Positions 28,801-40,800 of a DNA stretch of 64,000 bases are shown here, piece by piece (position 1 is the first letter of the stretch; each line of letters opens with the position of its first letter). The stretch spans positions 35,614,147 to 35,678,146 of the forward strand of contig NC_061797.1 in the NCBI RefSeq assembly GCF_021462225.1, in the 5' to 3' direction. The translations under genes and the position numbers were made by a program. The notes under the pieces were generated by a model that did not search any database, was not told the origin of the DNA, and worked only from the letters and a program-made list of their open reading frames with translations. This DNA is from Girardinichthys multiradiatus. Lineage: Eukaryota; Chordata; Actinopteri; Cyprinodontiformes; Goodeidae.

Positions 28801-31800
28801 CTGCCCGGCCAGAAGGACGTTGACATGGCTCTGAAGAGCATCGGCGAGGCCAGCAAGAAACTTCTGATAGAAACTGTGAGTCAGCATCACTCTTACTGTT
28901 TGTGTTTAGAATTTCTTTTCGCTGCGTTGAGGAATACAATCAGAAACAACTTCCATGCTGCACTAATTTCACTCTTGTTGCTGAATCTAAGAAACTGTAA
29001 CTAATCACTCCCCTGCATGCCCTTTTCAGATCCCTCTGGCCTCCAAGTCGTTTCAGGAGGCCCAGAATGATCTGACTCAGACCGCAGCAGACCTGAACCA
29101 GTCGGCGGGTGAGGTGGTCCACGCCTCCAGAAGCTCCAGCAACCAGCTGGCTTCAGCCTCTGGAAAGTTCAGTCAGGACTTTGATGAGTTTCTGGATGCT
29201 GGCATAGAAATGGCTGGGCATACGCAGGTTGGATTTATTAAAAATGAGCTCCACAATTATGTCAAAGATAAACGTTTTGAAATGCCTTTTCTCGATTTTA
29301 TTATTGGTGTTATTTTGGTGTGGTTTCAGAAAAAGGATGACCAGGTGCAAGTAATTGGTAACCTGAAAAACATCTCAATGGCCTCCAGTAAACTGCTTTT
29401 GGCTGCTAAAAGTCTATCTGTGGACCCTGCAGCGGCAAACGCCAAAAACTTGCTTGCTGCTGCTGCAAGGTATGACAACTAGCCACATACAATGCCTTGA
29501 GAAAACCGTCATACCCAATGAACTTTTCTGCATTTTGTAAAGTTACAGCCCAATAGAAAATATGCATGGTTTTCAACATGTTTTGTAGAGTTCCTAAAAG
29601 TGCAACAACCATTTGTATTCTGCCAACCTGAGTAAATATTTAGTTGAACCCCTTTTGCCTGCAATTGTATTGCTGCAAATATTTTAGTGTATGTCTCTAC
29701 CAGCTTTGCAAACGTAGAGATTCAATTTTTTGCCGTACTTCTTCACAATAACACTTAACCTCAGATTTTAGTTTTCTGTCACATAATGTCTTTCACATGT
29801 AGGTGAAAATGTTGTATTTTGAGCTTAAAACATGCCTTCTCCCATATATTAGTGTTCCCTACATGGCTTTTGGTGAGTTGCAAAAAATTTTATCACCTTG
29901 CTTTTTAAAAATTCAAATGTGTTTCCACACTTTCAAAACAACAGACTTGTGGAGTGCACCACTAATAACCTATCAAACTTTGAATATCTTCAGGTCTTCC
30001 AGAGTTACCGTATGCCTCGTGGCTGCTTCTTTGAGTAATAGGTGGCCAGCCTTATCTTTGTTGGGTTGTAGTTGTCCCATAATCTTATCAGATAATGGGT
30101 TAAACAGTGCTATGCGAGATGTCCATTTCTTGGGATATTATTTTATATCCTAACCTTGCTTTAAACTTCTTTGCAACTTATTTCTCTGATCTGTCTGCTG
30201 TGTTTCTTGGTCTTCATGAGGCTGTTTGGTCACTAATGTGCTTAACAGACGTCTGAGGCCATTACAGAGCAGTTGGATTGATGAAATGTAATTAATAAGG
30301 TGGAATCTATAGAATCCATTTCTTTCCACTTCACAATTATGCACTCCTTTATGTTGGCTTATCACCTAAAATCCTCCACAAACATAGACGTTTGTGGCTG
30401 GAACCTGACAAAATGTGGAAATGGTCATGGGGATGTAAATAAAAAGCTGTGGAAAATAAAGATAGTAAAACCATATTATTCTTATTCCACAAAAAATAAG
30501 CCCATAAATGTGCTTTAAAACATTAACATTATTTAAACCTACAGTTCCATGCAATCCTAAAAAAAAGCAAAGTAATTTCATACATTTCCATATGTGCTCC
30601 ACCATAAGTGCTATAGGTTCGTGCATGAAATGTTAATTAGATGTGCTCATATTTTACATGCAAGGAAATACTAATAACTGTATCCCTTTGATTATTGTTT
30701 TTGTGTTTCAGGGCTGTGACTGATAGCATCAACCAGCTGATCACACTGTGTACTCAGCAGGCACCTGGTCAGAAGGAGTGTGACAATGCCCTAAGAGAGT
30801 TGGAGGTAAATCTTTATTTTCTGTTTATTTCTCGGTTATGTTGAAATACGAGCCACCCCTTCTCCTGCTTGTTTGTCCATCAGGCTGTCAGAGGAATGCT
30901 GGACAACCCCAGTGAACCGGTCAGTGACCTCTCCTACTTTGACTGCATTGAAAGCGTGATGGAAAACTCCAAGGTAGGCCTTCAAATCTAGCAGCCTAAT
31001 GATAAGAGCACCATCTGCACTAGCGCAGCCTAACCATTGCTCCCTCTCCTGCTGGTGCTTTGTCCAGGTCCTGGGAGAGTCCATGGCTGGCATTTCTCAG
31101 AACTGCAAAACCGGGGATGTGCTTGCATTTGGAGACTGTGTGGGTTCTGCCTCAAAAGCCCTGTGTGGCCTCACTGAAGCTGCAGCACAGGTACAGTGAG
31201 GGTAGAGAAGCTGTTGCATGCATGTAGGTGATTGTGAATAACACTTGTGTATATTTTTCCCAGGCCTCCTACCTGGTGGGTGTGTCGGATCCCAACAGTC
31301 AAGCAGGGCACCAGGGATTGGTGGATCCAATTCAGTTTGCTAGGGCCAACCAGGCTATCCAGATGGCCTGTCAGAACCTAGTGGACCCACAAAGCAGCCC
31401 CTCCCAGGTGCACAAATATACATGCATACAGTGAATCGTCAGAAAAGTTCTTATTAGCGTAATTGTATGCAAAATTGTTTTTTTCTTATTTGCTACAGAA
31501 ATCTTCTTTTGTTCCACATTGTCTTCTTTCTACATTTTTAAAATACATGTTGACCTTAAACATACTGGTTTTATAACATGTTTCTTATATGTTGCTTTTC
31601 ATACATCCTAGGGATTATAGTGTAACTGTTTTTGTGCAAAAAATGATCATTAAATTAACCAAAGTTGTCTTTGTAGTGTGCAAATCTTTTACAGTTTGGT
31701 ATTCAAAGGGCCATCCTGCCTATATGAACGCCCAATATTGACAATTATCTCATTATCACCTGCATTTTTCTGTTACTATTAATTATTATCTCCCTGAGTG

Positions 31801-34800
31801 CTCTTAGTCCATTCATTGCTTGTCCAAAGCCTAGAGGAGATGCTTGTTAATATGAAAGTACTACACTTATCTTTGTTCACACATGACTCTAGTCGGCATT
31901 TTTAGTTAGATATGGACTTTCAATGATTGTCATTAATAGTTTTTTTTGTAATAGGCAGAATGCTTTTTACAGCTGCCTTGTGCATAAATAACTATTTTGA
32001 GGTCAAGTCTCCATAGCTCAGTTTGCTTTTCATTGTTTACAATGTGACAGGTGTTGTCTGCAGCCACAATTGTTGCAAAGCACACCTCTGCATTGTGCAA
32101 CGCCTGCCGTCTGGCCTCCTCCAAGACTACCAACCCAGTTGCTAAAAGGCACTTTGTGCAATCTGCCAAGGAGGTGGCTAATACAACTGCCAACCTGGTC
32201 AAAACTATCAAGGTATGACAGAACTGGCTTAACAGAATGCAGCAATGATAGCAAAACTGAATTATCTTTGAATCACATTTCTTGACTTTTACATTCATTC
32301 ACCACAATGGGACATTTAAGTTAAATAATTCTGAGATTAATCCTAATGTTACATCTCTTTGACTCTGCAGGCTCTAGATGGTGATTTCTCAGAGGAGAAC
32401 AGAAACAGGTGTCGAGTCGCCACAGCTCCGCTCATCGAAGCTGTGGAGAACCTGACGACATTCGCCTCCAACCCTGAGTTTGCCAGCGTCCCAGCTAAAA
32501 TCAGCAACGAGGTGTGACTACAAGAACATCTGGAGCTGCTGTTTACACCTTTGAAGTCTAACATTGAAGTGTGAAAGACATGCATGTGTTTGCAATTCAC
32601 TTAATTTATTTTTTGCTCCCCATTAAGGGCTCAGCAGCTCAGGAACCCATACTCCAGTCGGCACGCTCCATGCTCGACAGTTCCACTCATCTTCTCAAAA
32701 CGGCACGATCACTGGTTATCAACCCCAAGGACCCGCCCACTTGGTCCGTTCTGGCTGGTCACTCTCGCACCGTCTCTGACTCCATCAAGAGTCTCATCAC
32801 AGCCATCCGGTTAGATCTCACGCTTTTCTCACTTCTATGCAGCGATGTAGTTGTTGAAATTACAGGTGTGCCTCAGTAAATTAGAATATACCGTAACTGA
32901 AAACTTTATTTATTTCAGTAATTAAATTCAATATGTGAATCTCATAAAACCGATCTAATTCACACAGGGTGACATGTTTTGAGTGCTTATTTCTGTTCAT
33001 TTTGAAAACCCAAAATTCAAGTAGAATATCACATAAGTCAAATAAAAAACACAGAAATGTTGTGTTAAGGCCTGCATAATCATGGAAGACTGCTTACTTG
33101 ACATCTGTCCAGCAAACAGTTATTGCCACAGAATCACTACAAAAGATGACTGTTAAAGAAGCTGGTTGTTCAGAGTGCTATATCCAAACATATTTATGGA
33201 AAGTTAAGTGGAAGGCAAAAGTGTGGTAGAAAAAGATGCACACAACAAGGATAATCAGCCAAAAGTCCTCTTTTCAGATTACAATTTTGCAGTTAATTTA
33301 TAAATTTTGATTCCAGAGTTAGGAAGAAGAGTAGAGAAGCACATAATCCATGCTGCTTAGGGTCTATTGAGAAGGTTCCACAGTCTGAGATGGGGTCTAA
33401 ACCAGCGCTGCTGTCTATCAGGAAATGAGCATAAGCAGTATGGAGATGATGACTTTAATTTTCAGCAAGACTAGGTACCTGTTCACACTTGCAAAACTGC
33501 CAACACCTGCTGTAATGACCATGATAGGCCAGTACATGAGACACCAAAGACAACAATGCAGATAAGCTGGTAACACCTCAGCAGAGCCACAGGTTGATAT
33601 TCTCCATGACGCAATGCATCAAGGCAGTAATTCATGCAAAAGGAACCCCTGCCAAATATTGAGTCCATATACTGTCAAGTACATGGACATACTTTACAGT
33701 AGGCTGACACTTGTGTATTAAAATGGATTTTATTTGTCTTCCTATGTTCTAAGAAAGGGAATTATGATTTTTCATTAGCTGTAAGTCATCACCATAAAAA
33801 TAAATGTTTGAAATATGTTACTGTGTGTAATGACTCCTTTTAAAGAGCTTCAGGTTTTGAATTGAATTACTGAAATAAATCAAGTTTTTGATGATAGTCC
33901 TATTTATCAAGATGCACTTCTAAAGATGGTAAACTTGTTCAGACAAGATTATGGATTAAAGAATTAAGTTTGGCTAGTAATGCAAATACGACTCAGTTTT
34001 CATCTGTATGCAGGCCTGCATGATGACATTGTTGCAGGTTTATTCTCCACTTTCACACCTTTCTGCTCCTGACCTTGTTTAGAACAATAGTGATGCCCCA
34101 GAGGGGCTGAATATGCACTGTATCTGGGAGCTTTCTGCTCTTTCCTGAACATCTGCAAATTAGCATTCAGATGCAGCCAGTCAGCTTAGCATCTCTTTCA
34201 GTTCTGCTGCTCTTATCACATGCTTCCTGAAAATTCACAAGTGAGACTTTGGCCCATGCCTTTAATAGGATTCTGTGATCTTCCACTGTTCCAGGGAATA
34301 CAAATGGCAAAGGACTTCTCCATCCTGCATAGGTCAACCTCATAACTTTGTTCGTCTCATTAAGCACAAAGATGAGGTTTTCTTGTAGATTTTTTCACAG
34401 TCCCACTATGGGGCCAAATTGATGTTTAACAGACATATTCAGCCCATGAGGCCAGACAAGCAGATGGCCCTGAGGGACCGAAGCCAATTTGCTTCACAGC
34501 TTGATTTCCTTGCACAAATTCGAGATCCATAATTTCAGCACTGAGATTGGAAATCCCAAAGAAAAAGTGTAAAAAATACAGCAACTCCCTTTCTCTTGTA
34601 CCATTTTGTTACTTCCTTATCTATTCATTTTTATCAGTCTCCAAATATTTTATTGCTGTCTGTTTTTTTTTTTTTTGTCTGGTTTTCAGGGACAAGGCCC
34701 CTGGCCAACGGGAGTGTGACTCATCAATTGATAACATTAACAAATGTATCCGAGACATTGAGCAGGCCTCTCTGGCAGCCATCAGCCAGAACTTACCCAG

Positions 34801-37800
34801 CAGGGATGACATCTCACTGGAGGTGAGCAGCTAAAGATTTTTATCGCAATGTTTTCATCCCATTAGGTCCGTCTGAATGTTCTGATGAATCCTAGAACCT
34901 GCATCTTTCTTTTTTGCAGCTTTGTTTTGCGTGGTTTCCTGATGGCTTATTTGCACGAAGACACATTTTAACTAACCAAAATGAAACCATTTAATTTCTT
35001 TTGTTCCTCATTCAGGCGCTACAGGAGCAGCTTACGTCCACTGTGCAGGAAATTGGCCACTTAATTGACCCCGTTTCCACAGCTGCCAGAGGCGAAGCTT
35101 CCCAACTAGGACACAAGGTATGTGGGCCAGAGACGTTAATCGCTGGTGCATGGGACTGGGATTTTAAAAAACACATTTCTTTAAAGTAAGGGGAATGTGA
35201 TAGAATTATGGAAAGTATAAAACCTTCATACATTCTCATTAGAGTTTCACTGATCAGGATCATCCTGGTCAAGGCTAATTTCCAATTTTTTTTTTTTTTT
35301 TTTAGATCTGACCTACTAATTAAGTTTTTGACTGATTCTGAAGTTTTTTTCTAAAGGCATAAAAGACAAAGAAATTTGCTTGTATTTTTGAATCCCACTG
35401 TAAATGATGACATTTCAAGATGATTCCTATTGATGCATTAAAGGTACAGGCTGTTAGTTGATGCATTTATAGACCAAAATGGTGGAAGTTACTAGTTTTC
35501 ATGCGGCAAATAACAGAAAAAAATCAAACTTTTCAGTGTTTGACCTGCACATTACTGATCAAGGGTATATTGTTCGATTCTGATCTCTGGCATCTTTCTT
35601 TTTAACCCCACCTTTTTGCAAACAGCACAACATAATTTTAAAATAAATAATAAAAGAGCAATCCCTCCTTTTATGTTTTTAAGCATGATATTCAAAATCG
35701 GCTATCTGTTGAAAAACCAGCAGATAGCCGAGGCCCGTTTAGCCAGCGCGGAGCCACCGAGGGTAGTTCCCCGTTGCAGTCCTCCAGCAGAGCCCGCGCA
35801 GCGGGGCCTCAGGCCGGCTGGGTGACAGTACGTAGAAAGCATAGTCCTAGATCCCAGCCCACAGATCACCACCAACCCGTCTGCGTTTCTAACTGATTTT
35901 CCCCGCTCAGCGACACACCTGCTGAGAAGCCAGCTCTGGTAATTGGCAGCTCCATAGTCAGAAACGTAGCACTAGAGACACCAGCGACCATAGTCAAATG
36001 TCTGCCAGGGGCCAGAACGGGCGACATCAAATCATACCTGAAACTGCTGGCTAAGGATAAGCGTAAATACAGTAAGATTGTTATTCACGCTGGCGGTAAT
36101 GACACCCGGTTACGTCAATCGGAGGTCACCAAAGTTAGTGTTGCTTCGGTGTGTAAGTTTGCCAAAACAATGTCGGACTCCGTAATTTTCTCCGGTCCCC
36201 TCCCTGATCTGACCAGTGACGACATGTTTAGCCGCATGCTGTCATTCAACCGCTGGCTGTCTAGGTGGTGTCCAGAAAACAATGTGGGCTACATTGATAA
36301 TTGGCGAACATTTTGGGGAAAACCTGGTCTGATCCGGAGAGACGGCATCCATCCGACTTTGGATGGAGCAGCTCTTCTTTCTAGGAATCTGGCCGAATTT
36401 ATTAGTTCTCCAAAACTCTGACAACCCAGGGTTCAGACCAGGAAGCAGGGTTGTAGTTTAATACTCCTCTCTGCAGCTTCTGTACTGCTACCCACCCATT
36501 ACCCTATTAAGACAGTGTCTCGCCCACGGCCAAAATTGAATAGATTAAAAAATATTCTAAAAGGAGGAAATCAGGAAAAATCTCATAAAAATAAACACAA
36601 CTCAGACCAAAAAGAAAAATAAAACAATTAAATGTGGCTTCCTGAACATAAGATCTCTCTTCAAAGACATTGCTAGTTAGTGACCTGATTTGTGACAATC
36701 AGATTGATTTATTTTGCATCACAGAAACCTGGCTGCAGCAAGAGGATTATGTTACTATAAATGAGTCAACTCCTACTAATTATTTAAATTTTCACATTCC
36801 TCGAAATACTGGGCGAGGAGGAGTAGCAACCATCTTTCAGTCGGATTTATTGATTAGTACCAGACCAATCAATAGCTACAACTCTTTTGAGTATTTAATC
36901 CTTATTTTTCCTCATCCAAATTGCAAAGCACTAAAACCACTTCTGTTTGTTGTTTTGTACTGTCCACCAGGCCCTTACTCTCAATTTTTAGATCAGTTTT
37001 CAGACCTTTTATCTAATTTAGTGTTAAATACAGATAAAGTTATTATAGTGGGTGATTTTAACATTCATGTTGACACTGAAAGTGATAGCTTAAATATAGC
37101 GTTTAATGCTATCTTAGACTCAATTGGCTTTGATCAAAACATTAACAAACCTACCCACCTTTGTCTTCATTCTCTGGACCTTGTGCTGACATATGGCATT
37201 GAGTGGAAGGACATAACAATATTTTCTCATAACCCTGTCCTGTCTGACCATTTCTTAATAACCTTTGAGTTTAATTTAACCGAGTACTCCACACCTGAAA
37301 GAAAATTTCATTATAGTAGATCATTATCAGACGATGCTGTAACAACATTTAAAGAATCTGTTCCACTTTTAATTTCCTCATTATCACTGAAAAGCACAAT
37401 GGAGGGCAATATTTCTGTTTCTGCCCCTTCACAAATTGATTCTTTTGTTAATAGTGTTTCTTCATCAATGCGTGATGCATTTGACAATGCAGCCCTGTTG
37501 AAAAAGAAGGTAATCATTCATAGGAGGCAGGCTCCTTGGTTTAATTTAGATCTGTGTACTTTATAGCACAATGTTAGAAAATTGGAGAGAAAATGGCGCT
37601 CTACACACCTAGAGGATTCCTACTTAATCTGGAAAAATAGCCTACTGTTGTATAAAAAGAAATTTCGCCAAGCTAGAACAGCTTATTTCTCATCATTAAT
37701 AGAAGAGAACAAGAATAATCCTAGGTTTGTCTTTAGTACAGTTGCTAAACTTATACAGAGTCATAGCTCTGTTTAAGCCATCCATTCCCTTAGCTCTTAG

Positions 37801-40800
37801 CAGTCATGACTTTATGGGATTCTTCTTAAATAAAATGGATTCTATTAAAAATAAAATCTTTCACATGCTCCCGAAGATGATTACTTCATCCTCAGCAAGC
37901 ATGACAACATTCGAAATAACTGCAGAACCTGATTTGTGTTTGGACTGTTTTGATTCTGTGGAGCTTCCTGAGTTATCAGAAATATGAGCTTCATCTAAAC
38001 CTTCAACTTGTATGTTAGACCCAATCCCAACCAAATTATTTAAGGAAGTGTTCCCTCTGATTACCAGCCCCATTTTAGATATGATTAATCTATCTTTAGT
38101 AAATGGATATGTACCACAGGCTTTTAAGTTAGCTGTAATTAAACCTTTACTTAAGAAACCTTTGTTTGATTGAGATGACTTGAAAAATTACAGACCTATA
38201 TCCAATCTTCCATTCTTATCTAAAATTCTTGAGAAAATAGTTGCTAATCAAATGTGTGAGCATTTACACAGCAATGACCTGTTTGAAGAGTTTCAGTCAG
38301 GTTTCAGAGCTCACCATAGCACTGAAACAGCTCTGCTGAATGTCACTAATGATATTCTTATGGCCTCAGATAATGGACTTGTGTGTGGTTCTGTTAGATC
38401 TCAGTGCTGCATTTGATACAGTCGATCACAATATTCTCTTAGAAAGGCTGGAATATGCTGTAGAAATCAGGGGAACTGCGCTAGGCTGGTTTAAATCTTA
38501 TCTGTCTGACAGAGTCCAGTTTGTTCATGTAAAAGATAAATCATCTTTAAACTCCAGGGTTAATTGTGGAGTACCACAGGGTTCAGTACTTGGGCCAATT
38601 CTCTTTACTATATATATATATATGCTTCCAATAGGTAAAATTATCAGGCAGCATATAATAAATTTTCACTGTTACGCCGATGATACTCAGCTTTACTTAT
38701 CCATAAATCATGATGAACCCAACCAGTTAGACTACAAGCATGTCTTCACGATATAAAAACTTGGATGACTTTACATTTTTTGCTTCTAAATTCAGACAAG
38801 ACAGAAGTTGTCGTCTTTGGACCGGAGTCTTTCAAAAAGGAACTGTTTAGTCAATCACTTAACCTGGATGGCATTAAATTGACCTCAGGTAATAAAGTAA
38901 AAAACCTTGGTGTTACTTTTGACCAGGAAATGTCATTTAAATCCCATATTAAACAGGTTTCTAGGGTTTCCTTCTTTCATCTCCAGAACATTGCCAAAAT
39001 TAGAAATATCCTATCCAGGAGTGCCGCTGAAAAACTAGTCCATGCATTTGTTACTTCAAGGCTGGATTATTGTAATTCTTTACTATCAGGATGTCCACAA
39101 AATGCAGTAAAAGCCTTCAGCTGATTCAGAATGCTGCAGCAAGAGTTCTGATGAAAATTAAAAAGAGAGATCATATTTCTCCTAATTTAGCTTCTCTCCA
39201 TTGGCTTCCTGTTAAATTCAGAATAGAATTTAAAATTCTCCTCCTCACATATAAAGCCCTTAATCATACATCAGAGATCTGATTGTTCCATATGTTCCTA
39301 ACAGAGCACTTCATTCTCAGACTGCAGGTTTACTGGTGGTTCCTAGAGTGTCTAAAAGTAGAATGGGAGGCAGATCCTTTAGTTTTCAGGCTCCTCTCCA
39401 GTGGAACCAGCTCCCAGTTTTAGTCCGTGAGGCGGACACCCTCTCTACTTTTAAGGCTAGGCTTAAAACTTTCCTTTTTGATAAAGCTTATAGTTAGAGT
39501 GGCTTAGGTTATCAGGGAGGGAGCCTTCCTCCCTCTCTGTTGGATGGAGTAAGGGGGAGTCAGGTTTAGCCTAAACCGGCTCAGTTATGGTTGAGGTGCA
39601 AACACAACCTCGATTTCTGCTACCTGTATGACCCCTTCTCTTTTCCAATGGTTATGATCAGTCTGACAGAGAGAGGTATCCCAATCCTTGTGGTTTTTAG
39701 TATAACAATGACCATCAGTGGGACCCTTTGTGGGGTTCCTTGAGACGACATTGTTGTAAATAAGCGCCGTTTAACTAAACAATCTGAACTGAAACTATCT
39801 GTGTAGTTATGCTGCTATAGGCTTAGGCTGCTGGAGGACATAATGACCACTTTCACCCTCTTCGCTACATTCTCACACTACTCTCCAATTTTGCATTATT
39901 TGCTGTTATTTCAGCTTTTAACCTTGTTCTCTCTTTTCTCTTCCTAGAAGCTACACCTGGCCTGGCTCTGTGTCTACCTGTGACACCTTTCTGGAGAGGG
40001 GCATCGTCTGAGCTTCTGTAACTTAATGCTCACCCTCTACCGATGATCCACATGGCCCTGTCTTTTAGTGTTTAACCCTTTCTCTCCTAGACATGGCGAT
40101 TGACTGAGCTTTACTGTAACTAATTATATGTGCTCTTTTTCAGACTCTAACCTTGAAAACGGGCTCAGAGTTTATCTGTTCTTTCTTTCTAGGTGAAACT
40201 AATGGAACTACATCCATTAATGTTTATTTTTCCTTCCCATAGAAAGTACTCCTGGATCAGTGCTTCTGTGTTCTTTTTGTGTCTCTGCTCTGTTCTCTCA
40301 AACCCCAAGTCGGTCGTGGCAGATGGCCGCTCACACTGAGCCTGGTTCTGCTGGAGGTTTCTTCCTGTTAAAAGGGAGTTTTTCCTCTCCACTGTCGCTA
40401 CATGTATGCTCAGTATGAGGGATTGCTGCAAAGTCAATGCCAGGGACTGTCCACTGTCTCTACATGCTCATCTGGGAGGAGGGAATGCTGCAAGTCACTG
40501 ACTGGATGCAATCTGCTGGGTTTCCTTAGATAGAAAAACTTTTTATCCAATTTGAATAAATAACTAACTCTGACTGCACTGTTCAATGGTTAGGATTTAT
40601 TGGAATGTATGTACCTGACTGGTGTGAAGTGCCTTGAGACAACATGTGTTGTGAATTGGCGCTATATAAATAAAACTGAATTGAATTGAATTCAATTAAA
40701 AGCAGGGTCATATTCCAGGTTTAGACAACTTTGGAAAAAACATAACAATAAACATTTTACCTACAGCGTGTTGACTTTAACTTACTGATTGAATGCACAC

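Larger units (their letters stand above)
35690..40700 (+). mobile_element. L2-type non-LTR retrotransposon, 5' truncated
   Basis: About 5 kb in the intron between e36 and e37, same strand as tln2. Order: end of ORF1 with an SGNH esterase, APE-type endonuclease, reverse transcriptase with YADD, then a long 3' region ending in the tail gcgctatataaataaaactg and short ttgaa repeats instead of poly(A). Starts mid-ORF1, so 5' truncated as is usual after target-primed insertion. Frames are broken. Confidence 0.9.
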
